Below are positions 35,301 to 58,575 of a stretch of 64,000 nt of DNA, piece by piece (the first letter of the stretch is position 1; every line of letters starts with the position of its first letter). Source of the stretch: Apteryx mantelli (Eukaryota > Chordata > Aves > Apterygiformes > Apterygidae); contig NC_089980.1 of NCBI RefSeq assembly GCF_036417845.1, forward strand, positions 134,442,516 through 134,506,515, given 5' to 3'. The notes below the pieces were generated by a model. The model had not been told where the DNA came from, did not search any database, and worked only from the letters and a program-made list of their open reading frames with translations. Made by a program: the position numbers and the translations under genes.

Positions 35301-37649
35301 TAAACTTATAATTCAGAAAGTAGGCCTAAAAGTCCTGGGTTACCAAGTCCAGCCCCCTGCAACCACATAAAGGCATCCGGTATAAATAATTTTGCCAATT
35401 AATCTTTTTACAGTCAACTTAGTTCCCCCGATAGACCACGTTACAAAAGGAAGTTCTGTAATTCAGGGTCAGGACTTTTCTCTCTCTTCATGTTTTGCAT
35501 GGTGCTGCGCACACATTGTGACACTCAGATGATGATTGCTACTGTGGTTTAAAAGAATTGCCATGAGGACTGCTGAAATGTCCCGTTTTCCAAAGCTGGA
35601 CATAACTTGCTGAAGCAACCAGCGGACCCTGCAGTTGTACCACCTTGCTGCTGAAAGCAGGTCCTGGTGATCGCTAGTAACGAAGCGTGAAGCCTGTCTC
35701 TGATGTAACGCAGAGAAAATGGTACTATGCATAAAGATTGGTGATTTCCACTCCTGGGAGAAAAAATTTAAAAGAGGAAAAAAAAAGAGTCAGTTGTCAC
35801 TGTCTTTAGTAACGGCCAGAACTCATGATAGCAGATGAGCAGACAGAAATAGCAATGCACAATCTCGGAGGATCTATATTTGGGCCGTTAGGACTTCCCT
35901 AGAAATGCGGTTGGGTTGCCGCATTAAGCAGACACGCTCCCGGCCGCACTATCTGGAGGTTTGTTGATTCAGCCACTCCTCCAGCTTCGTTTGCCGTGGG
36001 AGTCATTTTTGATTGTGCCTGGAGACACAGCCTGTGTGGTTCTTTTTGTCTGTTTTTTTGATCGCCGTAATTTTGTTTTGCACAATAGGAGAACAAGAAC
36101 GAATCACCCGCAGGATCCTGAAGGCAGCCGTGGAAGCAGAACTGGAACGGGGAGATTTTATGCTACCAGCAGGCTCCTGTTGCTGTGCTAATACTGTGCA
36201 CCTGCCCATGCGAGGGAAAGCAGACCTGTTTGCACCAGGCTTCCTGCGCTGGGAAGTAAGAGGAAGGCTACAGTACATCCTAATAGGCTGAAGGTCAGTC
36301 TTAATTTTTTTGCATGCTTTACTGTGCCCTCTTGGTGAGATGCAAGCAGCTCCCCATGCATTTAAGTAAATAAATTCTATTCATAAGCACTGATGGTTTT
36401 TTTCCTTATTTTTCTTCCCAGGCACTAGGAAAAGGGAAAAAAAAAAGCTAGATCAGTTTAAAGATTTACCAGAGTGTGTGGGAATAGCAAATACTTAAAG
36501 AAAATGACGTCAGAAATGCCTGAGTTTGGTGCAGATGCGATCGGGTGAAATTCTCCATCCTATGTTATGTAAAAGGTCAGATTAGAGGATTAAGCAGGAT
36601 TCCTCCAGTATTAAATTATGTCTTCCACATTTGGCCCTGGAACAGTGAAAGTCAGGATCACTATTTCCTCTTGCAAGAGCAAATTCCACGGTTTAATTTC
36701 AGCTCCTGCAAGGGCAGCTGGATGAGAAAACAGGACGGACAAACTCTTTTTTACGCCTTGGAAAGCAAAGATTTAAACTGACAAAAACATTTCACAGATC
36801 ATCTCATTTCCCACATTGTTTCTATTAAAAGGAAGATTTTTTCTTCCTATTCAATTCATTTTATTCCATTTTATTACACTTTCATTTTATTCTAAGTATT
36901 TTTGAAGTATCTCAGAAATCTCGACCCAGATGTGTCGCTTGATGACAAAGTGACACTCTGGTCTATCTGGGATACTCCTTCCCCATTTTTGGAGCTGTGG
37001 ATAAACCACAAGCCACTTAACTGCATAGCTTACTCCTGCACTCCTTTCCCTTCCACGGGCTAGATAAAGTTGCTCGGCATAACAGGAAGCTAACAGATAG
37101 TAACTTGACTGGCTTGAAAATTGACTTTCATTTAAACTAAGGGAAAAATAGAGCCTGGGAGAGATCACAGCGTACATACGTCTGAAAAAGCGGAGATCTC
37201 TCCAGTGCAACAGGAAATAAATAAAGGCTATCGATGATAAAGGGATCTCAGAAACCTAGTGCACATGGGGACATCTGTGCACAGAGATGTAAGGAAGTCT
37301 CACATCGTGGGATTCAAGCGTTCGCAGAGGTCTGAGGGGAAAAAAAAATAAAAATCCAGTATGTAGCGATCAAAGTCATCGCTATTACAGTGGGATGTGG
37401 CCAGCCTGGTGCATTTTGCAGGAGACTTGGCTCCCTGCCTCAGGCAGCCTCAGCCCCAGCTGGCAGAGCCCCAGCAGGGCCTTCCTCCTGCTCGGAGATC
37501 CTTGGGAAAGCAGGAAAATTTGCTGGCCAACTTGGGGCATGTCTGTGCCTATGTTCAAGACCTGGCTGGTAGGTAGTCAGGTGCTCCTCTGGCTTTGTCC
37601 TCCATGGTGCCTTCATCTCCCTATTTTATTTCCTCCCACTGCAAAGTCT
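32371..37649. other. Gene-free interval left of the CR1 copy
   Basis: About 5.3 kb with no reading frame that resembles a known protein. A short open stretch near 36.01-36.29 kb has a hydrophobic segment but no upstream ATG. One old CR1 fragment was noted at about 35.3-35.46 kb. Nothing else supported. Confidence 0.6.
35320..35460 (-). mobile_element. Old CR1 3'-end fragment
   Basis: The plus strand reads gggttaccaagtccagcccc followed by ctgcaacca and a decayed tract, which resembles the antisense of the CR1 LINE 3' end (tcatctagtccaacccccctg). Strongly diverged. Confidence 0.4.
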
Positions 37650-38755
37650 TGTTGAAAATGCAAATAGGCAAGTTGATAAAGTACAGGCTAGATGAGTGGA
37701 CAGTGAGGTGGATTGAGAACTGGCTGAATGGCAGAGCTCAGAGGGTTGTGATCAGTAGTGCAAAGCCTAGTTGGAGGCCTGTAGCTAGCAGTGTCCCCCA
37801 GGGGTCAATACTGGGTCCAATCCTGTTCAACTTATTCATCAGTTACCTGAATGAAAGGACAGAGTGCACCCTCATCATGTTTGCTGACGATACAAAACTG
37901 GGAGGAGTGGTGGATACCCCAGAGGGCTGTGCTGCCGTTCAGAGAGACCTGGACAGGCTGGAGAGGTGGGCGGAGAGGAACCTCCTGAAGTTCAACAAAA
38001 GCAAGTGCAGGGTCCTGCACCTAGGGAGGAATAACCCCATGCACCAGTACAGGCTGGGGGTTGACCTGCTGGAAAGCAGCTCTGCGGAGAAGGACCTGGG
38101 AGTGCTGGTGGACACCAAGTTGACCATGAGGCAGCAATGTGCCCTTGTGGCCAAGAAGGCCAATGGTATTGTGGGGTGCATCAGGAAGAGTGTTGCCAGC
38201 AGGTGGAGGGAGGTGATCCTCCCCCTCTACTCAGCCCTGGTGAGGCCACATCTGGAGTACTGCATCCAGTTCTGGGCTCCCCAGTACAAGAGAGACACGG
38301 CACTACTGGAGTCCAGCGGAGGGCTACTAAGATGATGAAGGGACTAGAGCATCTCTCATATGAGGAAAGGCTGAGAGAGCTGGGACTGTTCAGCCTGGAG
38401 AAGAAAAGACTGAGGGGGGATCTCATCGATGTGTATAAATATCTGAAGGGATGGTGCAAAGAGGATGGGGCCAGACGCTTCAGTGGTGCCCAGCAATAGG
38501 ATGAGAGGCAACGGGCACAAACTGAAACACAGGAAGTTCCGTCTGAACATGAGGAAAAACTTCTTCACTGTGAGAGTGACTGAGCACTGGAACAGGTTGC
38601 CCAGAGAGGTTGGTGGAGTCTCCATTCTTAAAGATATTCAAAAGTTGTCTGGACACAGTCCTGGGCAATGTGCTCTAGGTGACCCTGCTTGAGCAGGGGG
38701 GTTGGACTAGATAATTTCCAGAGGTCCCTTCCAACTACAACCATTCTGTGATTCC
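37650..38755 (+). mobile_element. CR1 LINE, 5'-truncated, fairly young
   Basis: This copy carries the 3' third of a CR1 element, a non-LTR retrotransposon. One frame (about 37657-38335) shows reverse transcriptase blocks [38 protein letters not shown] (the catalytic A-D-D), [18 protein letters not shown] and [13 protein letters not shown]. After a small deletion near 38313 the frame shifts and continues as [20 protein letters not shown] and then, after another shift, [20 protein letters not shown]. The 3' end is the usual gaggtcccttccaactacaa, ending attctgtgattc. Truncation at the 5' end is the normal outcome of CR1 insertion. Confidence 0.93.
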
Positions 38756-41700
38756 TGGGAGCTGCACACCCAATTTGTTCCTCAACTGATTATGATCAGC
38801 CTGGTTTTCTGCCTGTACTAGCCTGGCTGGATTTCTGCCTGGAAGCATGATTGCAGCTACGCACTGTTGTGCTATTGCATCTCCACTCGCCCCGCCAAGA
38901 AAATTTTACCCCTTCACATTATCCGTGAAGGCTTGAAGACAGAGCAGAGAGGGCAACATATCCACTGCTGGTCACAGCCTGAGGGGCAGATGTAACTGCA
39001 ATCAATGCCCATTTACAGCAAGATGTACACAGGAACAGTTGAGGTATTCCGGTCAGCACCCTTTGTGTGCGATTCATCCATGGAAGTTAACCCTACACTC
39101 ACCTTTGATTCTTTCAGGCTTTCATTAATTGATTAATGAATTAATCAAAGTCCTGCTAAGAAGTTCTGAGAGCTCTGCAGCCCAGACCCTCTATATTTAA
39201 GTGCTTAATTCCCATTGTTTTCAGTGGATGATAGGTGCCTAAATATTGCTATGGATCTGTGCTTCACTCTTCCCAATAACAGCTGAAGTGTGGCAGGACA
39301 CGTGAGAAAGAATTGCCTGGTGATTCGTCCTTAAAAAGTATCCTAGGGAGTCCTAAAAGGTAGGGATTTGCACAAGCCTGAAGAATGAACACTTGGTTTT
39401 GTCATTCACTTTAATTTTTCTCAAAACGCTTGTTTATTTTTAATGTTGTCTATGGTAAATCTGGAATTTCTTGATAGCTATAGAATTAGCCCATGCAAAA
39501 TTAACAAGTTCTGCTTGGCTGTCTTGGCTGAAAGAGTAACGCATGGCAGATGTGTGTCTTGTGTGGTTCTCTTCCACTTGGCTTCATCCGAGAAAGTCTT
39601 TGCTAGCAACATGGGCTGAAGGCGGAAGGTCTCCTCCCCACTCCATGTGGTACAGCAGGGTTTTGTGGCTACACCGTGAACCGGCCCGGAGAACTGGCCA
39701 GCTCACAACCTGCCTATGCAGCATGTTGGGGTATCGCTGTCTCCCGCGAGAGTGGAGGCAACCCTGGAGGAGGCCAGCAGGGATGGCCAGACCGGGATCA
39801 TCACCGAAGCCTCCTGCTCATGAGCCCACAGCCTCGGGGTGACGTGAGGACAGCGTACCCATCCTGAAGGCCTTTTGTGAGCCCTCGTTGCTCGGTGCAG
39901 CGTGCTCCAAGGCTCTGGGACAGCCGTGGGCCATGGCAGTGCTTACGTGATACAGGACGGCTGTGGAGTTTAGGTTGAGAGCGTCATGCTGCTTCCTCTG
40001 CCCCAGAGTAGAGAAGCTTCTGCCTCAGCTCCGTTACTGGTGCAGTCTCCATCTCTCTTCATCCCTTTGTCCTCTCCGGCCTGGCCTGCTCCTATTAATT
40101 ATTCACAGAAGCAGTGGAGCAGCTGCTATAGGGCACTGTCATGAATAACAACGGGCAGCTATTTTTAGCCCTAACTCTTGTTACCTTGAAGTCAGGAGTG
40201 ATGGTTCCTGCTGACTCCCCCTTGACTCTGGCTGGCCTGTGAAGCGGGTGTTAAGCCTTCATCCTGTGGGTCCAAGCTGGGACAGAGCGGGGCACAGGAG
40301 CATGCGCTTAGCACCGCTCTGTGCGTGCTGGCAGCGGTGGAGGGCGAGCAGCGCTCCCCTGCCTTGGTCTGGGTCTGGCAAGCAGAGCAGAGGACCACTC
40401 CAGAGCAGAGGACCTTGTTCTCCTCCCCTGCTGGGAGCTGGGGTTCGGTTTGAGAATAGGACACCTAAATGTAGGTAAGATCACCTTTCTGTCTGGATAT
40501 GGGTGTCTGAATCTGGAGATGGATCCCACCCTGGTGCCTCTGGCTAAAAAGGCACTAGATTTCAGCTGGATTCATGGGTTGCTTTGCAACCAGATCCACA
40601 GGTGCATGAAGAACTGTGCTTCAACTCAACAAATCTCTTCCCCTCCATCAATCTTTTTGCCTGTGATAAAGCAAGCTGGCTGCATTCACTGATGGATTCA
40701 AGAGACTGGCTATTGCAGAGTGAGAAGAACAGTTTCAGAGCTGATATTTCATGTCAGGTTCTGACAACACATATAGGACATATTATATTTCCTTTTGGGA
40801 CTTACATGGACTGATTCCTCCAGGCAGTTTACACAGCTACAGCTGACTTGGCCACTTGCACGTCATTCTTGCTAATATCCAGTGCATGCATTTCTCGCAC
40901 TCTTCCTTCATGGCAGTGGTTGATAAATACACACAATACATTACCCTAAATGTTTGTAGCACTTTTATGCCTCTTTTATCAGGCCAAAAAGTCCGTGTGG
41001 TACGGGCACACCAAAAGGCTTTCTCTGCTCACTCATCTTCCTGTCGTCCCCACTAAAGTCAGCAGAAATAGAAACAAGAATTGCCCAGAAAATGATGGAA
41101 AGAGATGGGTTTGAGGAGAGTCTGCAGGGCAATGGGTACTGCAGAGCACACATAGGCAGGAAGGGTATTTCAGCTGCAGAGTGCAGCTCAGGAGCTTATA
41201 AAATGCCCTGGGGGGAAAAAGAGTGCAACAGAGCACTAGATCCCTTACTCCTGCCAACCTGCCACATCTAATACTCCGTTGTTATTCCGGAGGAGGATTA
41301 GGCCCTAAAACTTTAGAAGGAAAAGCTGAACTTTCACTCTGATGCAGAATTAGGTGAAAAATCTGTGGGGTGAATATCTTCGAGGACTTGGGCTACATAT
41401 ATCCTAAACCACTCACAACAGTTACTAATAATATCTCCAATGCGTTTAGAGGGATCTGATCCAGAGGCATAAATGGTAAAGGGGAAACAGGGCAGCTCTT
41501 GTTTCCTGCTCCTTTGTTCCAGGGACTTTGCAAGCTGGTGAATCGAAGCTGCTCCCCCTAGTGACCTCAGGCAGGAGGAATATTTGACGAGGCATTTTGC
41601 ACAGCTAAACATACCCTGAGCGAGTATTTATTATCATCCCCAGCACAACTGTTTTCAGTTATAGCACTGTCTAGGGGACACAGACAAGTCTGCATGCCTT

Positions 41701-42150
41701 GCTGAATAAAATAGAGGGTTTCTAGCTTTTAATTCGTAATTCATTTTTAACCAACGGAGTATCAGTTTAGATATTTATTTTCAAGGAGTAACAAAGAATA
41801 TTTTTAACGGGGTATCAGCGAGCTTTTTGGATACCCAAAACTGAGAAGTGCAACTACCTCCCCTTTTCTGTGATTTCTGCCTGCGACACCTCCCCAAAAC
41901 ATGCTCGAACCTCGCCATTTCACTGCAAATTGCGCAGTATTTATTTATTTTTTTAATTCCAAGCCCTCAATTCTTGGACTCATGCCAGTAAAGAAGAATT
42001 TAAGCTGCCTCCTAAAAGGGAAAAAGAAACGCCCACTCTGCATGCTTCGGGGCGAAAACACGCGAAAATAGGTCTCCTCAAAATCCAAAAGGAAAATAAG
42101 TGAAAAAAGTTAAAAGTAAAAAAAAAAAAAAAAACCCAAACCTCCTGTTC
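38756..42150. other. Gene-free interval upstream of MCM3
   Basis: About 3.4 kb without recognisable coding sequence between the CR1 copy and the MCM3 island. The open frames are short and unlike known proteins. It becomes AT-rich at 41.6-42.1 kb and ends in an A run (42118-42134) just before the island. Confidence 0.6.
39180..39270. repeat. Ancient sauropsid repeat fragment
   Basis: The phrase taagtgcttaattcccattg followed by ttttcagtggatgataggtg and cctaaatattgc resembles an old repeat common in turtle and archosaur DNA (aatgggagttaggtgcctaaatac). Family unknown to me. Confidence 0.35.
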
Positions 42151-42241
42151 TCAGCGCGCCGCTGACTCCCACCCCGCGGCGGCGCAGCTCCCGCGACCGC
42201 GCGGAACCCCCCGGCAGCCCCCCCCGCCCCTCCGCGCGCTG

Positions 42242-42333
42242 ATTGGCCGGCGCCGTGGCGCGTCGGCTCCCGCGAATCCCTGCGCCTCTCGCATTGGCTG
42301 GCGGCTCGGCGGCGCGGGGCGGCACCACCCAAT
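42242..42333. promoter_or_regulatory. MCM3: Three CCAAT boxes (NF-Y type)
   Basis: ATTGG occurs at 42242-42246 and 42293-42297 and CCAAT at 42329-42333, i.e. two reverse and one forward box 32-51 bases apart. They lie 240-330 bases before the ATG and just upstream of the E2F sites. Confidence 0.65.
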
Positions 42334-42390
42334 GAGAGGCGGCGGTGGGAAGGAAGCGGAACCCCCCTCCCGCGCTGCAGCCCTGTGGTG

Positions 42391-42416
42391 GCGGGAAAGC
42401 GCGGTTTTGGCGCCAA
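42391..42416. promoter_or_regulatory. MCM3: Two E2F-type sites
   Basis: GCGGGAAA at 42391-42398 and the palindrome TTTTGGCGCCAA at 42405-42416 both match E2F consensus (TTTSSCGC and its complement). They lie about 160-180 bases before the ATG. Such sites would give S-phase transcription of MCM3. Confidence 0.7.
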
Positions 42417-42573
42417 GGGCGGAGCGTGTTCGGGCGCGATCGGCACCGGCGGAGCGAGGTCTGCGCCCCGGGCCCTTACCCAGCGCCGTCCGTGCGCCCC
42501 CCGCCGCCCTCCTCCTCCCCCCCCTGCCCGGGGGTCTCGGCGGTCCGCCCGGCCTCTCGGTGCGGCGGGGAGC

Positions 42574-53615
<11,042 letters not shown>

Positions 53616-54190
53616 GCCTCTAGGCAGAAGAGTCCAAATCCTCATGGACTTCTCTATCTGGAGACTGTTTGTATTTGCCTTCAGCCCCCTCCTGAATGCC
53701 TTGTCTGCCTGAGCTGGACTTTGGGGAGCTTGAGTCTGTGCACTTTACAGTCCTTGCTGTGCATTGCTGGCACCAAAAAGGCCAGGAGCTCTGAAAGCTC
53801 TCCTAGTGTCGCTGCCTCCAAACTGGAGTACTTTAGGAGAGGTTTATTTTTGCAAGTAACAAAAAGAAAAATTTTTGTGCAAATTATTGATCTTAATGTA
53901 TTGTTTTTAGCTTTGGTCTTGGTCATACGCAAGCTCAAGAGGTCAGCCTGATTTTACTTGAGGCTGTCTGATTTTAATGCAGGGCTCCTGTCTGCAGGCA
54001 GCTGCCCACATAAACCTATGTTTTCATGCTGAATGGAGACTTACCAGGCTGGAAGCAGTCTATTTGCCTCCCACTTTTTTTATTAGTGCGTAAAACACAG
54101 GCTTTTTGTTTTCTCGCTGTAACCATGCACAAGCTCACCAGCTGGTGATAATGGTTTCAGCCTTCAAATAAAAAGGATTTGGGAATCCAG
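53616..54190 (+). other. MCM3: MCM3 3' UTR
   Basis: The stop TGA at 53613-53615 is followed by about 550 bases of plain sequence up to a canonical AATAAA. No further reading frame is conserved. The end point assumes cleavage 10-25 bases after the signal. Confidence 0.7.
54167..54172 (+). terminator. MCM3: MCM3 poly(A) signal AATAAA
   Basis: First canonical AATAAA after the MCM3 stop codon, 552 bases downstream. A second AATAAA lies near 55265 and could serve a longer transcript. Confidence 0.65.
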
Positions 54191-57024
54191 TGCTCAATAG
54201 CAGTAGTGGTAAGAAGTGATATTGAAGCTCCACTCTTGGTAGTGAAGCTTTTTTTTTTTTTTAATTTTCCCCAATTACATAAACTAGATCTGCTTGTCTT
54301 GCAGGTAAAGACGGTCATCCCTAATGCCTGCACTTTCTCAGCTGTGCCATCCAGTCTCTTTCAACACTGGTTTCCTAACTGGCTCATAGAGGACAGTTTC
54401 TGGTGATGCAGGAGCAAGTACAGTCCCGCCTGCTTTGCACTGATGGCTCAGTTTGATTTCTAGATTTTTGCAACCCTGCTGGGAATTTCAGCCCTGAGCA
54501 GGTAGGAGGGACCTGGGACATGTAGAATAGGTCTCCAGTCTTTTATGGCTGCAGCAGTTGCAAGGGAGGGCTTATTTAGGTGTTTGTGGGGTTTTTTTGT
54601 TTTTTGTTTTGTTTTGTTTCCTTGTTGAATTCCCTGAACCTCTTCCTGGGTTCTCTAGTCTGAAATCTCTCCTCTATGAATATAGCAGGACCCACCGCAA
54701 AAGGGAAACCTTTTGTAGCAAAGAAAGGTCAAGTTTTTAAGAAGTACTCCCAGTCTGCGAAAGCTGTTAGGACCTGGGCTCTTAAATCGCCTGCAAGTCC
54801 TGACTAAATCACTGCACATTTCCTTGTGTTAACGTGGAAGGTAACCTCAAGCTACCGAGACTATAAAAGCTTTCCCTCATTTTTGGATGATCTGTTTAAC
54901 TGTCTTGCTTTTGGGGAATGTGTAGGTGGCCAATTCTCGGAGCAAGACTCTATTACTAGAAACTAGCAAACTCGCGTGGCCAGGGACGGCTTTCAAAAAG
55001 AGCTGAATGCACAGTGACTCCTCTCTCAGCTGCTCATGAGGCCAGAACTGTCGAAGAGTCGGAATTATTTTTTTTTTTTTTTTTTTTTTTTTTTGTCCTA
55101 GTGAATAAAAAGTTAACCTTTGGACAAGGTCCTGAGCAGCACAGGCTGTTTGCTGTGGCCCTTGCCTGTCTCGGGGTGTCTGTCTCACATACTTAGGCAA
55201 ATGAAACAGAGCATCTGCCCCAGGATTTTCTGTGTCAGTGATGCCATAAATATTTACTTGAATAATAAAATGTGTCTAGATACTATTTCTCCCAGGGTTT
55301 ACTGCTTGCTTGGATTTAGATTGTTCCTGTTTCTGGGCACAAGACTTGGTTGTCTCATGAGGACCTGCACTGCTATAAAAAGCCTTCAAGGAGCTGCCTG
55401 CCCCTCTCGGTTCAGGGATGGTTTAGGGCATGTCCTCCTGCAGCAGTGCCTTTGCAGAAGGCCTCAGTGAGCCAACAACATGGGAAGGAGCTCTGCAGTG
55501 GACCCTGCCCCTTCACCAGTGGGACGCTGGACCCTGCATCTCCCCTTCTCCAGAAGGGCTTCTCGTTCCCTTTTTTTCTGCGAATGGATCAGACTTGCTG
55601 AGTCAAGAGCCCCATTTTGAGCCCCCTATACCCAACATGGCTGTGGCAGCAGATTTTCGGGTTTGTAGGGGATTTTGTACGCTTGTGGTCCTTCAGCTTC
55701 TTAAGCGTCTTGCTGGATGTATCACACTTCTGCAGTGTAAGTTTGGGCTTATAGCCAGTGTCTGGTCCTCAAAATGGCAGAGACTGAATGTGAGTTAAAC
55801 ACACAGATGGCTAGAGTTGTTCGGTCCAAGTGGTTTTCTTACCCAGCTCACATCCTGAACTTCTGGGGACTGGGGAAAAAGTTAGGACTGAGCATTTGGC
55901 TCTTGCATCGCCAACCCCGTGGGAGCTCCATGCTGCAAAGCTCTCCGGGCAGGAGCAACGGGCCAAGTGTACCTGGGCATCTTCTGCAGGATGTAGGTGG
56001 TGTTCTCTTAGGCTGGATCATGCTCGAGTAAGAGATTTGATTTTTAAACTGTGCCACCGCAGCAGGAAACTTGCAGTTGTAGGTAAAATTCAGCAAATAA
56101 AAATAGAAATCTACTATTAACCTTGTCTATCTGGGCTGAAGTTGCACAAAGGAGCTGAACTGGAGCGGGCCAGCCACAAAAGGTCCCAAAGGTCCATAAC
56201 TGCTGTCGTCTTTAGCTGGTGCCCTCCATCCTGAAGTAGAGCTGATCCCTAGCATAATTTCTCATCGTTTATTTTTCAGTTTTAACTCAAGACTTATTTA
56301 TTGCATCTACAGCTTTTTGAGCCTTTGCCAACATTTTCTGGTATAAGGACCCTCTCTCTGATCAAAATCCAAACTGGGTCGGGCAACCTGAGCCTTGGCC
56401 CCCTGGCTGCCCTCTCCAAGTGCCATAGCCTTAAAATCAGTAAGAGGGGTGTGTGTGGGTGCGTGTTTTGTTTGTTTGTTTTTCTTCAAAATATGATTAG
56501 GGCCGACTGAAGTATGGCTTGCACAGGGACATCAAAGTTCTGATACTGGGGTTATTTCATTGTCAGTAAACTCCACCATGCCAGGACCTGATTTCAGACC
56601 CTGAGGCCCAGGCCAGCATGTGTTTGCACAGCTAATCTCTTTTCCCCTCCAAAAACAGTAGCTGCATCTGTATGCAAAGGGTCTCTGTCCCTGCCAAGTC
56701 TTGAGATGCCCCTGGGTTAGGGCTAGTTGGCCAAACCATGCCAGCAGTGTAACATCCCATATCGAGACCAATTCTCTGGCCCATCTATTTAGGTCCAACC
56801 CAAATGCCTTAAAACCCGGCTCTGGAAGAACCATTCCTGTCCCTGTCTCTGCTCTCTTCTACCTGCAGGTTTAGCTTCAGAGGCACCTGGCCCTGAAGGA
56901 TCCACTGGTCACACCCACAAGCTCCAAATCCTCAGGAAATCCCAAAAGACAGCTCTTCTGCAAGATTTGTGTTCTCTTACTCTTCTCAGAGTCTCCCCCA
57001 CTAGTATAAATCTGAGGTGCTCTG
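54191..57024. other. Gene-free interval downstream of MCM3
   Basis: No recognisable coding exon. It contains several short T-rich tracts and a 27-base T run at 55068-55094. In mammals IL17F follows MCM3 here; no IL-17 cystine-knot motif was found by eye. Confidence 0.55.
55068..55094. repeat. Poly(T) run
   Basis: An uninterrupted run of 27 T. It could be the poly(A) tail of a small retroposed sequence on the minus strand, but no body of such an element is recognisable beside it. Confidence 0.8.
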
Positions 57025-58575
57025 TTGGATTTCATATTTACAGACAAGGAGGGGCTAGTTGGACATGTGAAAGTTGGGGGCAGCCTTGGTTGCAATGACC
57101 ATGAGATGGTAGAGTTCAGGATGCTGCAAGGAGGGAGCAGTGCAAAAAGCAGGATCACAACCCTGGACATCAGGAGAACAGACTTTGATCTGTTCAGGGA
57201 CCAGCTTGGAAGAATCCTATGAGATACGGCCCTTGAGGAAAGAGCAGTCCAAGAGAGCTGGCTGATATTCAAGGATCACCTCTTCCAAGCTCATGGGATG
57301 GTCCATCCCAACAAGCAGGAAATCAAGCAAAGGTGGCAGGAAGCCTGCATGGATGAATAAGGAACTTCTGGCAAAAGTCAGACATAAAAAGGAAGTGTAC
57401 AAGAAGTGGAAGCAGGGACAGGTGTCTTTGGAGGAATATAGAGACGCTGAGCATGTAGGGATGGGGTTAGGAGAGCTAAAGCCCACCCAGAGTTGAAACC
57501 AGCAGGGGACATGAAAGGCAATAAGAGAGCCTTCTACAAATACATTAGCAGCAAAAGGAAGGCTAGGGAAAATGTGGGCCCTCTGCTAAATGGGCCAGGG
57601 GCCTGGTGACAAAGGTCACAGAAAAGGCTGAGGTACTGAATGCCTTCTTTGCTTCAGTCTTTACTGATAAGACTGGCCTTGAGCAATCCTAAGGGGAAGT
57701 CCGGAGCAAGGAAGACTTACCATTGGTGAAGGAGGATCAGGTTAAGGAATGCTTAAACAAACCGGACATAGACAAGTCCATGGACCCTGATGGGATGCAG
57801 CTCCATGTGCTGAGGGAGATGGCCAATGTCCTTGCAAGGCCACTCTCAATCATCTTTGAAAGGTCATGGTGATCACAGGAGGTGCCTGAGGACTGGAAGA
57901 AAACAAATGTCACCCCTATCTTTAAGGAGAGCAAGAAGGAGGATCTTGGAAACTACAGGCTGGTCAGTCTCACCTCAATCCCTGGGAAGGTGATGGAGCA
58001 ACTAATCCCAGAAAAACATTTCCAGACGTGTGAAGGACCAGAAGGTCGCTGGGAATAGTCAGCCTGCATTTACGAAGGAAATCATGCTTAACCAATCTGA
58101 TAGACTTCTATGATGAGACGATTGGCTTGTTGGATGAGGGGACAGCAGATGTTGCTTATCTGGACTTTGATAAGACTTTTGACAGTCTCCCATAAAGTTC
58201 TCATAGACAAGCTTATGAGCTACATTAGGCTTCCTGGGCTACATTAGGAAGAGTGTTTCCAGCAGGTTGATGGAGGTGATCTTTTCCCTCTGCTCAGCCC
58301 TGGTGACATTCATCTGGAGTGCTGAATACAAGACTAGGCTCCCCAGTACAAGGAAGATGTGGGCCTACTGGAGTGAGTCCAGTAAAAGACCACTAAGATG
58401 AGATGATGAAGGGACTGAGGCATCTGTCATATGAGGGCAGGCTGAGAGAGCTGGGACTTTTGCCTGGAGACAAGAAGGTGCAGGGGCTATCTTATCGATG
58501 TGTATAAATATCTGAAGGGAACGTGTAAAGAAGGTGGGCACTACTGAAAAGTCTGGCTCCAGTGATAGGATGAGA
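57025..58575 (+). mobile_element. CR1 LINE, broken and internally deleted
   Basis: The copy starts within the end of the endonuclease part (KEGLVGHVKVGGSLGCNDHE, then FDLFRDQLGRI), continues through the linker ([38 protein letters not shown]) and the start of the reverse transcriptase (PEDWKKTNVTPIFK-type and YLDFDKTFD at about 58157-58190). It then jumps at about 58215-58235 from the LIDKLMSY block to GYIRKSVSSR, so the catalytic palm with FADD is missing. The end near 58575 is not the CR1 terminus. Several frame breaks and stops are present. Confidence 0.85.

Noticed and set aside
36013-36291. Frame with a hydrophobic stretch followed by a charged helix-like part
   Set aside because: It has no upstream ATG (it would begin at TTG), no splice context I trust, and no recognised relative.
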